35,024 bases of DNA from Coptodactyla brooksi. Taxonomy: Eukaryota > Arthropoda > Insecta > Coleoptera > Scarabaeidae. The notes below the pieces were generated by a model. It was not told where the DNA came from and did not search any database. It saw only the letters and a list, made by a program, of their open reading frames with translations. Shown here one piece after another: positions 19,395 to 28,977 of the stretch (position 1 is its first letter; each line of letters begins with the position of its first letter). The stretch lies in contig JAWQRM010000050.1 in NCBI GenBank assembly GCA_033557675.1, positions 1-35,024 of the forward strand. Direction: 5' to 3'. The position numbers and the translations under genes are program-made.

Positions 19395-20842
19395 CGAAAC
19401 AAACACCATTACTCAAAGCTGAAACACCGAAGAACCTCAGCCAGAACAGAGAATACCACAAGATGAAGAGGGGGAGAAACTCGCACAAGCAAGGATCCTC
19501 ATCGCTACCATGAGGGCGGCAGTGCTGAGACAACGCAGTATTAGTAATGACATAAAGCAAGCGCTCCCTAAACTGGAAGAGATTATTGACAGTCTCGAAT
19601 TTATTAATAAAACTCGAGCGAAGCTCAGTGAGGAAGCGATGATCTCCGCACGAGTTTCTCAGCGACCACGGACTAACTCTGTGCCGGATGTTGGCACAAG
19701 TAAGAGAAGAGTCGAAAGTTCACAGCAGTCCTCAGAAGAAGGCCTCAAAAGATCGAGGCAAGAAGAGTCGAGGACTGAGATCGACTGGACTGAGGTCGTT
19801 AATAAGAAGAAGAAGAAGAGGGAGAAACAGGCGAAGAAGGAGTCCACATCGCCAAAACAGAAGAATACGAGCAAGCCGGAGAAAAGGTGGAGAGCAAGGA
19901 CAAAGTCGGACGCGATTCTCCTAAAACCTACGAAGGGTAAAACCTACGTAGATGTCGTGGGAGCCATCCACCAGCACATTGATACCAGCGCAGCTGGAGT
20001 AAATGTGAAGTCGGTCCGGCAAACAAGAACAGGAGGAGTTCTCTTAGAATTAAGGAAAACCTCTGCAGAAGTCAGGACTTCTTTTGCCGGTGCCCTGAAG
20101 AAAGCAGTAGGTAATTCAAGCAGCATAAGAGAACTGATTCCCACAGCCACTCTGGAGATAAGGGACTGGGATTGCTGCACAACGGAAACGGAGATTGAGG
20201 AGGCCCTGAAGAGGACCATACCCGGCTATAGAGGGAAAATAGATGTCAAAATGACCAGGCCAAACGTAAGAAAGCAGCGCTTGGCCATAGTCAAGATACA
20301 GATGACGGCAGCCGAGCAACTCCTTCAAGCTCGCCGATTATTGGTTGGCTTTGTTAGTTGCAGGATCAGACGCGGAACGGAGATCAGGCGATGTTACCGC
20401 TGTCTTGACTATGGACATTATAGTACCTCGTGCAAGGGTCCGGATCGCAGGAAGTTATGTTACTTCTGCGGCGATGTGGGACGCAAACTGAAGGATTGCA
20501 AGACTGCAGAGCCTTCGTGCTTTTTGTGCTCTACGAACAATTCCGATGGCAGGAAACACTTGATCGGATCGAGAGGATGTACAGCCTTCCGGGAGGCCCT
20601 TGCAAAAGCCAGAAAGAAATGACGTTTCTGCCCTGTAGAATAGAAAGGAGAATCCCTTAAAGGGACCTGATGAAGTGGCGCCATCCTGAAGTAATGGTGG
20701 TGCCGGGATGGATTCACGCCACTAGGTGGAAATGAGTTTAGTCGGTATTCAAAGATTTAGGATGAATCTAACAGAGTCCGACACTCCAGGAGCAGGGCCC
20801 TGGGTCGTGCGTAAACGCATTCTCAGACCACTCAAAAAAAAA
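19395..20842 (+). mobile_element. R1-clade non-LTR element A: ORF1 plus 3' tail, ORF2 missing
   Basis: Similarity to the R1 copy at 30425-33840 begins at about 19395 (CGAAAC.AACACCA) and continues through ORF1. The ORF1 stop overlaps the ORF2 start (ATGA, 20619-20622). Only about a dozen ORF2-like codons follow before a stop, and then comes a ~190-bp GC-rich stretch (GAAGTGGCGCCATCC, GGGATGGATTCACGCC) that reads like an R1-type 3' UTR. It ends in a short A-run (20834-20842). The ~3-kb ORF2 is absent. The A-run abuts BEL/Pao sequence. Confidence 0.8.
19423..20622 (+). CDS. R1-clade ORF1 (gag-like, CCHC zinc-knuckle protein)
   Basis: The frame is open from 19423, with the first ATG at 19510 giving 370 residues. 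Similarity with the second copy extends upstream of this ATG, so the original start lay further 5' and was lost beyond a stop at 19420-19422. The protein would bind the element's RNA and form the retrotransposition particle. A basic stretch (NKKKKKREKQAKK, about residues 98-110) is followed by a conserved central region (LLKPTKGKTYVDVVGAIHQ onward) and three C-terminal zinc knuckles. The first, CYRCLDYGHYSTSC (from residue 295), is intact. In the second, CYFCGDVGRKLKDC (from 317), arginine 325 replaces the histidine ligand. The other copy has CYFCGGAQHMLKDC. The third starts at C337. This is the longest plausible intact frame in the window, but it may be an accidentally open fossil. Confidence 0.8.
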   Translation, partial: NTEEPQPEQRIPQDEEGEKLAQARILIATMRAAVLRQRSISNDIKQALPKLEEIIDSLEFINKTRAKLSEEAMISARVSQRPRTNSVPDVGTSKRRVESSQQSSEEGLKRSRQEESRTEIDWTEVVNKKKKKREKQAKKESTSPKQKNTSKPEKRWRARTKSDAILLKPTKGKTYVDVVGAIHQHIDTSAAGVNVKSVRQTRTGGVLLELRKTSAEVRTSFAGALKKAVGNSSSIRELIPTATLEIRDWDCCTTETEIEEALKRTIPGYRGKIDVKMTRPNVRKQRLAIVKIQMTAAEQLLQARRLLVGFVSCRIRRGTEIRRCYRCLDYGHYSTSCKGPDRRKLCYFCGDVGRKLKDCKTAEPSCFLCSTNNSDGRKHLIGSRGCTAFREALAKARKK

Positions 20843-21300
20843 TTCAGGATAATCTGTTTGATATCCTTTTGCGCTTCAGAACTCGTAATTTTGTTATAAT
20901 CGCTGATGCGGAAAAAATGTATCGCCAAGTATTGATCGAAGATTCTCAACGCGATTTTCAAAGAATAGTATGGCGCGAATATTCTTGCGATGAAATTGAT
21001 CATTATCGTTTAAATACCGTTACCTATGGTACTACTCCTGCGTCCTTCCTAACTATACGCGTTTTCTTTCAATTTATTCAATCAAGTTATTAAAAAAAAT
21101 TTTACGTTGATGATCTTATAACTGGATCCGATTCTATCGAAAATACCGTAAAACTTAAAGACGAAATTAATTCAATTTTAAGTAGTGGCGGATTTACCCT
21201 TCGGAAATGGATGTCTAATGAGCCAAAAATACTTCTCAACTGTGATCATGCTGATGTTTCACAATATATAATTACAAATGACTTGCGTAAAAACATTAGG
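20838..21300 (+). pseudogene. BEL/Pao reverse transcriptase fragment
   Basis: The first frame carries a segment with LLRFRTRNFVIIADAEKMYR, whose DAEKMY motif holds the first catalytic aspartate. NTVTYGTTPASFLTIR follows, typical of BEL/Pao. Two stops near 21091 come before YVDD, encoded at 21103-21114 in a shifted frame (FYVDDLITG), and SSGGFTLRKWMSN beyond it. The catalytic residues remain, but the frame is broken. Confidence 0.85.
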
Positions 21301-21311
21301 TTTGCTGTGGA

Positions 21312-22261
21312 ATGCTAAATCGGACATGTTTCACTTTACTATTGACATTAAACGTATCAAAAAGAATACTCTTATCCACCATCTCTCAAATTTTCGACTC
21401 TTTGGGGGTGGTAGGGCCTGCGATTGTTAAAACAAAAATTATGCTTCAAAAACTCTGGCAATTAGGTGTAGACTGGGATGAAGCTGTACCAATGAGTCTA
21501 TATACGGAGTTTATGCATTTTAAACGACAAATTCCAAATTTATCAAAATTAACAATTCCTAGAAAAATTATGATTCCTAATTTTGTTACTATGGAGATTC
21601 ATGGATTTTGTGATGCATCGCAGACCGCTTATGGTTGCTGCATTTACCTACGAGCTTCAGACAGTTTAGGAAATGTCACATGTCAATTGATTTGTGCAAA
21701 GTCACGTGTAGCCCCCTCTAAAAGTTATTACATTGCCACGCTTGGAGTTATGTGGAGCACTTTTACTTGCAGAATGGATATCCAAAACAATAATTGCCTT
21801 AAATCTTAATATAGGTAATGTAGTCCTATGGTGCGATTCAACCATTGTGTTGGGTTCTTAATATGTTTGTGGCAAGCAGAATCGCAGAAATCCAACGTCT
21901 GACTTCTCAGTGGTCTTGGAGACACGTTAGAACTTTTGATAACCCTGCCGATATTATTTCACGAGGTGCTGACCCAGACCAATTACTCGAGTGGCACTTA
22001 TGGTGGTCAGGGCCTCTTTGGCTTAAATTTGATGCTGAGCATTGGCCAGAACACAAGGTTACCATTCTAAACGAACTGCCTGAAGTTCATAATATAAAGA
22101 AGGAGTTATCTCACATCTCAATCTCTAACTTCGACTTGTTTTCAAAATTTTCTTCCCTTACTAAATTGCAGCGTGTAACTGCCTATTGTATTAGGTTCAA
22201 ACACAATTGTACAAAACCCAAACCTTGTCGGATCACAGGTAATCTAACTGTAAAAAATTAA
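21312..22261 (+). pseudogene. BEL/Pao RT-connection and RNase H fragments
   Basis: The frame at 21312-21809 has FDSLGVVGPAIVKTKIMLQK, then GFCDASQTAYGCCIYLR (RNase H, first acidic residue in FCDAS at about 21607) and CAKSRVAPSKS. After a frame change, 21845-22261 carries a conserved WRHVRTFDNPADIISRGADP segment and LLEWHLWWSGPLWL, which link RNase H to integrase in BEL/Pao polyproteins. The motif order matches the family. At least two frame changes separate the pieces. Confidence 0.85.
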
Positions 22262-22269
22262 ATGAAGCA

Positions 22270-23628
22270 TTGAATGCCCTTATAAAATTGGTACAACTGT
22301 CTAGTTTCTCTCAAGATTTAGATCGGTTAAAATCAAAAAGAGCACTTTCCACAAAAAGCAAACTACTGCCCTTAAATCCATTTTTGGATGCTAATGGCAT
22401 AATTCGTGTTGGTGGCCGCTTAGCCAAAGCCAAAATTAACATTGACAAAAAATATCCTGTAGTACTCCCGCACGAACATGTGTTCATTAAGCTTTGTATT
22501 ATGTTTGAGCATTTGCAACATATGCATGCAGGACCTACCTTAACATTAGTTGCTGTACGTGGAAAGTATTGGCCCTTAAAGGGTAAAAGTCTAGTTCGAA
22601 AAATAACTCGTGCTTGTGTCACATGTTTCAAGGCCAAACCAATGTCGTCTAACCCCTTGGTGGGCGATCTACCTACAGAATGTGTAGAGCCTTGTAGAAC
22701 CTTCACGAATACTGCTGCTGATTTTGCTGGCCCATTTGTGGTCAAAGACGGCAAGTTGAAAAATAAAAAGTTGGTGGTGTTATATTTGCATTTTCGTTTG
22801 TTTATGGTCAAAGGCCGTTCGCATTGAATTGGTTGGCGATCTCACTTCTGAATCGTTTATAAACGCTGTAAAAAGGTTTGTTTCAAGAAGGGGTATTTGT
22901 AAAACCATGTGGACCGACAATGGCACTAATCTAGTCTGCGCCAACAATATATTTAGGTATCTTAAAAAATGTTTCATATGACCCAAATGTGGTTAGCTTC
23001 TTGAATCAAAACCAAATTATTTGGAAATTTTCACCCGCGCGATCTCCGCATTTCGGAGGTATATGAGAGGCGGCTGTAAAGAGTGCTAAGTTCCACCTAC
23101 TACGCATTATTGAAAATTCAAGCCTGACCTATGAAAATTTATATACCGTGCTTGTACAGATTGAAGCCGTATTGAATTCAAGATCACTCACGCCTCTTTC
23201 CGACAATCCTTCAGACCTCTCTCCTTTAACCGCCGGACATTTTCTTGTCGGAGAAGCTTTATCGGCTATTCCACAAGAAAACGTCGCAGATGTTCCAGTT
23301 AATCGTCTGTCGCATTTTCATCACTTTCAACAAATGGTCCAGCATTTCTGGAAGAGATGGTCGAATGAATATCTTTCCCATGTTCAAACTCGCTCCAAAT
23401 GGAATCAAAACACGCCCCAATCTTTGAAGGAGGGCATGCTAGTCGTCTTGAAGCAAGAAAACACTGCTCCTCTACAATGGCCCCTACGACGGATTGTTCA
23501 GTTATATTCCGGAGATGATGGCATCGTGAGAGTCGTCAGTGTAAAGACAGCCAGTGGAACCCTTAAACGTACCACAAATCGCGTTTGTGTTCTACCTCTA
23601 GACATTGATAACTATCCGATTAAACGTC
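22270..23628 (+). pseudogene. BEL/Pao integrase and DUF5641-like C-terminus
   Basis: The frame 22270-22827 carries RVGGRLAKAKI, an H2C2 zinc-binding region (HLQHMHAG through CVTCFKAKP) and DFAGPFVVKDG, with the first catalytic aspartate. After stops, WTDNGTNLV (about 22911, second aspartate) and SPHFGG...EAAVKS (about 23050, glutamate) are recognisable in shifted frames. The final frame from 23148 encodes QIEAVLNSRSLTPLSDNP, then LTAGHFLVGEAL and RTTNRVCVLPLDID. This matches the DUF5641 domain at the end of BEL/Pao pol. The integration function is lost through stops and frameshifts. Confidence 0.85.
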
Positions 23629-23634
23629 GTTACT

Positions 23635-23944
23635 TGTTGAAAGCACATATACAATATATAATAGTAATATTTATGTTGCGACTAATATCACCGTGCCTCA
23701 TCGGGACGCCGCGTTCATGTGGAGGTGCAGCGTTGTGCACAGTTCAACAGCGCTGAGTCTTGCCGTATCGTCGCGTGCACGCCGAGAGTCTAGCCGTGAC
23801 CACGCTGCTACGGACGAGCTTATTATAATGTAACACGTGTTCGACGTTGCGAGTAGTAGTAGCCATGTTGTCATGTATTATAATAGTTTGGTGTTTAAAT
23901 AAATTCATCAGATTGGCATATTTACTATAAGAGAAAATAATCCC

Positions 23945-23949
<5 letters not shown>
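23635..23949 (+). repeat. Probable BEL/Pao 3' LTR
   Basis: Just after the end of pol, the sequence starts TGTTGAAAGCACATATAC and ends near CCCACA at 23949, fitting TG...CA termini. The interior has a TATA-like AATATATAATAG, a CpG-rich middle and AATAAA at about 23898, as expected of a promoter-plus-polyadenylation LTR. Without the 5' LTR the boundaries are inferred. Confidence 0.55.

Positions 23950-23982
<33 letters not shown>
23948..23982. repeat. (TA)n microsatellite
   Basis: An uninterrupted run of about 17 TA dinucleotides directly abuts the inferred LTR end. Confidence 0.9.
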
Positions 23983-23985
<3 letters not shown>

Positions 23986-24590
23986 AATTTAATTTGCATT
24001 AAAATTGAATTTTATTGTCTTTTTCTACAAATAAAGGAAAATAGAAAAGTTCTATGTGTTTTATTTATATTTGAAAATAATTTTAGTCTTGCTTAGGCTT
24101 TTTGTCATTATGTCTGTCACATATTTTTAATATACTTTTCTTGATCTTCATTAACTAAATCAAGTAACTAATTTTGTACAAACTTTGTGCTGAGACCTGT
24201 ATGTTCTATTTCTATGTGACATGATTATCTTACCTATTGTTATTGCAATTTTCAACATCATTATATTAATTCTTGAATCAGAATAGTATAGCATATTTTT
24301 CATACATGTTCAAGATTGTTCGTCTTTCGAAAAACTCCATGTGCTGTTTTTTTCACACTTTTTCAGGGTGAAACTATCCCACTTGCGCTCACGTTCTTAA
24401 GTTTTAAATAACTATCAACTTCGACACAGCTATAATACTTTCGGATAGTCGAATATATATGAGCTTGACATTCTGTCAACATAACCTATAATAACTGACA
24501 AAGTGGTCTAAAGCAATCTTGCCAAATCTAATTTTTGGGGTTCCCCAGATTGAAGCAAAAAATGTTACTAGATTTAAACGGATGTTTATC
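23983..24590. other. AT-rich, nothing recognised
   Basis: I see no ORF, inverted repeat or family motif in this stretch. Confidence 0.4.
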
Positions 24591-24752
24591 TATTAGGGTG
24601 TTCAAAAAGTAAGTTGCACTTGCTCCCCCGCAGATGGCAGCATTGCGAAATAAGACAAAAGTTAGCACAGACGATAACTGAGTTCCGGGGCATCCAACGG
24701 TAGCAGTTTCATTCGGATAGTTGCAATCGTTGCTGCGCAGTACGAGAAAAAA

Positions 24753-25062
24753 ATGGCGCGTCACCTGGAAATTACCTCCAACATTGAAATGCGGGAAACT
24801 ACGTTTTTTTTGTGGGCAAAACGTTTTACAAGAGATTAATTGTGAAATATCGGCAGTGTATGGTCACGCAATGTACACGCAATGTCACGTCTAGCCATTC
24901 AGAAATGGTGCTGACAGCTCGAAGACGGTCGCACAGACTTAGCCGATGCGGAAAGGCAAGGAAGGCCAGCAACGATGCACACAGCATGCACCCAATGCAC
25001 ACATGGTGCAGCGGGTGGAAAACATTATTCTCAGCAATAATATCTTCCACCCGCACTTGCAT
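24753..25062 (+). pseudogene. Mariner transposase N-terminal fragment (left arm)
   Basis: The ATG at 24753 opens MARHLEITSNIEMRETTFFL, followed by WAKRFTRD and a stop. In other frames it continues with IVKYRQCMVT (VYG region), QLEDGRTDLADAER and QGRPATMH, and finally VQRVENIILSNN at about 25010-25046. This is the mariner N-terminus with its helix-turn-helix and GRP linker, as in SETMAR-like proteins. It runs into the CA repeat, so the catalytic domain is gone. Confidence 0.8.
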
Positions 25063-26547
25063 TCACACACACGGAGACACGCACACACACGCGTGCACAC
25101 ACCAACGCGAGCACACACACACACGCGCACGCACACATACCCGCGCACGCACATGCACAAACACCCGCGTGCGCACACACACCCGCGTACACGCACGCAC
25201 ACGCACATCCATATGCACACACACACACACGCACACCCACACGCACCCACATCCACACACCCGCGCATCCACACACCCACACACATACACAAGTGCACCC
25301 ACACGCACATACACGCACCCACACCCACACACACCGCGCATACACACGCACGCACCCGCCGCGCACACACCCACACGTACACTCGCGCATACACGCACAC
25401 ACACGCATCCACACACACACACACACACACATACACACACCCATAACGACACTCACATACACGTGCGCATACCCACACACGCATACCCGCACATGCACAT
25501 ATACACACACACACCCGCGCACACACCCACACTCGCGCGCACACACGCAAACACACGCGTACACACGCGCGTACACCTGCGCGTGCACATACAAACATCC
25601 AGCGCGCGCACACCCGCGCACACACACGCACACACCCACACAACCACACATTCACACGCACACACACACCCGCGCCCGCACATACGCATGTACACGCACA
25701 TGCACCCACACACACATCCACAAGCACACCCACACGCACACCTACACGCGCTCGCACACATACACCACATACACACACACACCAGCGCACACCCACATGC
25801 ACTTACACACACTCACATCCACATACCCGCGCACACACCGGCGCAAACTCGCGCTCGCGCACACACCCGCGCGCTCACACCCGCGCACACACCCTCGCAC
25901 GCGCACACCCACCCACACTCACACACACACATATACGTGCGCACACCCGTACACACCGACACACCCACACACATACCCACACGCACACCTATACCCACAC
26001 CCGCGCACACACCCATATCCGCGTGCACACACACACCAGTTCCCACACGCACACACCACACCTACATGCACAGCCACACGTACACACACACGCACACCTG
26101 CAAACACACACGCACACACACCCACACCTGCACACACACGCACGCACACACACACACACACACCGACACGCACATATACGCGCGCATACCCACACCCACG
26201 CACGCGCATACCCACACATACATACACGCGCATATACCCACATATCCCCACATATCCCCACATATACCCACACCCGCATACACACACGCACACACCAACA
26301 TCCACACGCGCACACACGCACACACCACACCCACACGCACACCCACACACACACACACACGCACACCTTCGCACACATCCGCACCCACACACACCCACAC
26401 GCACACACGCGCACACACGCACACAGACACGCACACCCACCCTCCCACACACACACACAAGCACACCCACCCCCCAACACACACACTCACCCCCCACACA
26501 CACACGTACACACACGCGCGCGCGCACACACACACACACACACACAT
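25060..26547. repeat. 1.5-kb CA/CG-rich compound microsatellite
   Basis: The plus strand is almost wholly C and A with interspersed G and T in an alternating pyrimidine-purine pattern: (CA)n, CACACG, CCCACA and pure CG runs such as CGCGCGCGCG at about 26517-26526. It is imperfect throughout, which suggests age and repeated local duplication, for example CACATATCCC repeated at about 26236-26265. Very long open frames occur on both strands purely because the repeat lacks stops. Alternating purine-pyrimidine sequence is prone to Z-DNA. Confidence 0.95.
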
Positions 26548-26554
26548 GTGGCCC

Positions 26555-26668
26555 ATACACTGTCAATATTTCACGATTAATGTCTGTACTCGTAAAACCT
26601 TTTGGCGACAAGAAGCGTACTGTTCCACGTACTTCATCTGAGGAGTGAGTTTCAAGCGGACGCGCCAT
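26555..26668 (-). pseudogene. Mariner transposase N-terminal fragment (right arm)
   Basis: On the minus strand the ATG at 26668 opens MARPLETHSSDEVRGTVRFL, then SPKGFTSTDINREILTVYGP, at which point the frame enters the TG repeat. It is the inverted counterpart of the fragment at 24753, less damaged in frame but shorter. Confidence 0.85.
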
Positions 26669-26874
26669 TGTTTTCTTGTATTGCACAGCAACGGTTGACA
26701 CAATTCGAATCAAATTGCTACCGCGGGCAGCCCTGAAACTGAATTATCGTTTGCGCAAGCTTTGCTCTCGTTTCACAGTGCTGCCATCTGTGGAGGAGCA
26801 GGCGCAACTTACTTTTTGAGCGCCCTAATAATTTGTACAAAATCATATAAGAATATTAATCGTCCTGTTATCAC

Positions 26875-27745
26875 TTTTTGTTTATCAATTAGAAAAATGT
26901 ATTTATTTTAGCTTTGTTATTGTTCAAAATTAGTTTGTTGGTATAGTAGAATTCTGTGTACTGCTGAAATAAGTTGGCGGTAATAGTAGCTTCAAACGTA
27001 TAATTCTCAAATCAAGTTTACTGTTGTACATTTATAAGCTGCTTCGTGCTCATTTATTTTTTCGACGCCATTCGATAAAAAATTTGTTGTTGGTAAGTCA
27101 ATTTTTGTTATCGTTCCAACATATAGTTACAAATTTTATAAATTAAAAATTTGCATACCATAATTTATAATTTAATAATAATAATTTGTAATAATGGTAA
27201 TTCTGTGTATTACATATCTATTAACTCCATGGTCGAATTTAATGCCATGAATTTTGTAGATACGTGTTATAATGCAAAAAATCGGTAGCGTCCCTACGGT
27301 CAGTCGACTAGGCGTACGTTAGAGAAGAGAATGGGGCCTCTAACATTAGTCATGTTAAAGAATTAACGATTGTAATTCGAATTGTTCAATTTTTGTTTGT
27401 TTATTAATTAGAAAATTATTTATTTTCGTTTATGTATTTCGTTATCCGCTTTAATTATCGTTCAAACAAATAATTGGAAATTTTGTAAATTATATATGTA
27501 TATAGAGATATATTCGAATTTAATGTTGTGAATTTAGTAGATACACGTTATAAAGCAAAAAGACAAATCATACAATCAGTAACGTCCCTACGGTTGACCA
27601 ACACGGCGCACGTCCGAGAGAATAATGGACAACATTAGTCATATTGAACGATTAACGTTTATAATTTGAACTGTCCAATCTTTTATTATTTACTGGGAGT
27701 CTACGGCATTTGTTGTTATCCGTATGTATTCAAATTCATTGCATA
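26875..27745. repeat. Diverged tandem repeat, ~280-350 bp period
   Basis: A block beginning TCGAATTTAATG at 27233 recurs at 27514. Both contain TTATAA.GCAAAAA, GTAACGTCCCTACGGT-like sequence (GTAGCGTCCC in the first), GAGA..AATGG and ACATTAGTCAT, followed by AACGATTAACG-like sequence. The upstream segment ATCGTTC.AACA.ATA..T also recurs (27107 and 27455). A partial third copy (TTTATCAATTAGAAAA.TGTATTTATTTT) starts at about 26877. No coding potential. Confidence 0.75.
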
Positions 27746-28003
27746 TAATGCATTTGCAATACAAAACAATAGAAACTGAAGAAAAATTTCCTTCTTGGTT
27801 TGATTGGAATTTTTCAGAAAAAAACAGCTATTCTGAATTAGCTCCTTTAATTAATTAGTTATTTATTTAACTCCTACTGTTGTTCTGACATAATTATTTT
27901 GATTACTAATCAATGATTTTTCTTTCATAACCAATTACCGAAGATAATAGAAAAATTGAGGAAGACAATACAAACATGTACATACAGAACAGAGAAACGA
28001 GGA

Positions 28004-28230
28004 AAATTCAAAACCGACCAACCGACAAATTGAAGTATGGACCGGGAGCGGACGGGAAGGGGTTGGACACCAAGGGAACGTAGAACAGGCGGGTGGCGTG
28101 GGAGGGGATGGCGCGGAAGGGCGATGGGAAGGAGGAAGGGGAGGCAGAGGATGGGTGGGGCGTGGAAGAGGGAGGAGAGGGAGGGGATGGAGAGAGGATA
28201 ATCGTAGGGATAAGGTTAGGGCTCAAACAA
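28004..28230. repeat. Purine-rich G-skewed stretch
   Basis: The plus strand consists mostly of G and A, with many GGG/GGGG runs (GGGAAGGGG, GGGAGGGGATGG). It is markedly different from the AT-rich flanks. It has potential for G-quadruplex or triplex structure. The open frame on the minus strand (Ser/Pro-rich) is a by-product of composition. Confidence 0.7.
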
Positions 28231-28403
28231 TGGATTTAGTATTTGGTTAATTTTATTTAAAATATTTTCTTTTGTTGAGGTTGAGGTTTTTTTTTGAATT
28301 TGTTATTTAATTTTTTTATTGTTTAATTTACATTTTAATTCTGCTTTTATTATTTGTTTATGTAATAAAATATGAAAAAATTACTACGTATATTATTTAC
28401 AAA

Positions 28404-28520
28404 GATGACGACAGCAGGGAGATAAAATCTACCCTTAATCCGTCGATTCTGGACTGTAGGGAGGGGACCCTGCGCATAACCTGCGTCGATCAGCACACGC
28501 TGAGCTGGTTGGGTGAGTAG
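28404..28520 (+). pseudogene. Possible DUF4780-like (gag-associated) fragment
   Basis: A 38-residue frame reads DDDSREIKSTLNPSILDCRE, then GTLRITCVDQHTLSWLGE, and stops at 28518-28520. The 'G.L.ITC.DQ.TL.WL' pattern resembles DUF4780 domains found in insect retrotransposon gag-type proteins. It is GC-richer than its flanks, which suggests an inserted or relict fragment. Evidence is a single motif. Confidence 0.4.
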
Positions 28521-28977
28521 AGGCGAAGAACCTCCTCAAACCCTGAGATTGTTTATTATTTAACACTTTTATTGTTTTCTTACTACAATCACATGAAACA
28601 TGCTGTTTCAATTTTACATTTTATAAGCCACCGATTCCTCATTAAAATTAACAATTTCTTTGTATATAACGAAATTGCTGTCACCTAATCATCATTAAAG
28701 GTTAAGCAATTATTACCACATAACCAAAATAGGAAAAGAAGTATTCGACACATGTTTCGTTGACCATGCCATCTTTGTAAACGATAGGAGAACAAAGAAA
28801 CTTACAGTAAATACAACATATTTTGTTTTAATATTTAAACAACTAAATTTACACAAGTGAACATTAGGTGGTATAATGATTTTACATTACATTACATTCT
28901 AATGACCATCATCACGGTAAGAGAAAGTCATGTGCGGTGTAACAGATACTCGGATACGAGTCGCACAGCGGCTCGTC

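Larger units (their letters stand above)
20838..23634 (+). mobile_element. 5'-truncated BEL/Pao LTR retrotransposon, pol region
   Basis: Pol pieces occur in BEL/Pao order: reverse transcriptase, RNase H, integrase zinc-binding domain, integrase core and a C-terminal DUF5641-like domain. The left LTR, gag and protease are missing. The sequence starts in the RT domain directly after the A-run of the R1 element. Stops and frameshifts occur throughout, and no env-like ORF is visible. A probable 3' LTR follows. Confidence 0.85.
24591..26830. mobile_element. Palindromic mariner element with microsatellite core
   Basis: The left end TATTAGGGTGTTCAAAAAGT at 24591 is mirrored by the right end, whose reverse complement is TATTAGGGCGCTCAAAAAGT (ending 26830). 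The arms are about 280-290 bp. Each contains terminal repeat, 5' UTR and the first ~35 codons of a mariner transposase, pointing inward from both sides. A TA dinucleotide flanks each tip. The arms are clearly diverged, so the structure is not a recent snap-back copy. Between them lies about 1.5 kb of CA/CG-rich microsatellite. Confidence 0.85.

Noticed and set aside
22311..22811. 166-codon antisense ORF
   Set aside because: Shadow of the BEL/Pao integrase frame on the opposite strand.
23694..23756. Extension of the BEL/Pao pol frame into the downstream region as an env-like gene
   Set aside because: The frame ends within about 120 bases of the inferred LTR start, and there is no signal peptide or membrane segment. 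It is LTR sequence.
24812..26713. Very long open frames on both strands (His/Thr-rich plus, Cys/Val-rich minus, up to 609 codons)
   Set aside because: They lie in a CA/CG microsatellite that lacks stop codons in several frames at once. The proteins are simple repeats without domains and overlap on both strands.
28008..28226. 72-codon Ser/Pro-rich minus-strand ORF
   Set aside because: Direct consequence of the purine-rich plus strand. It has no domain.
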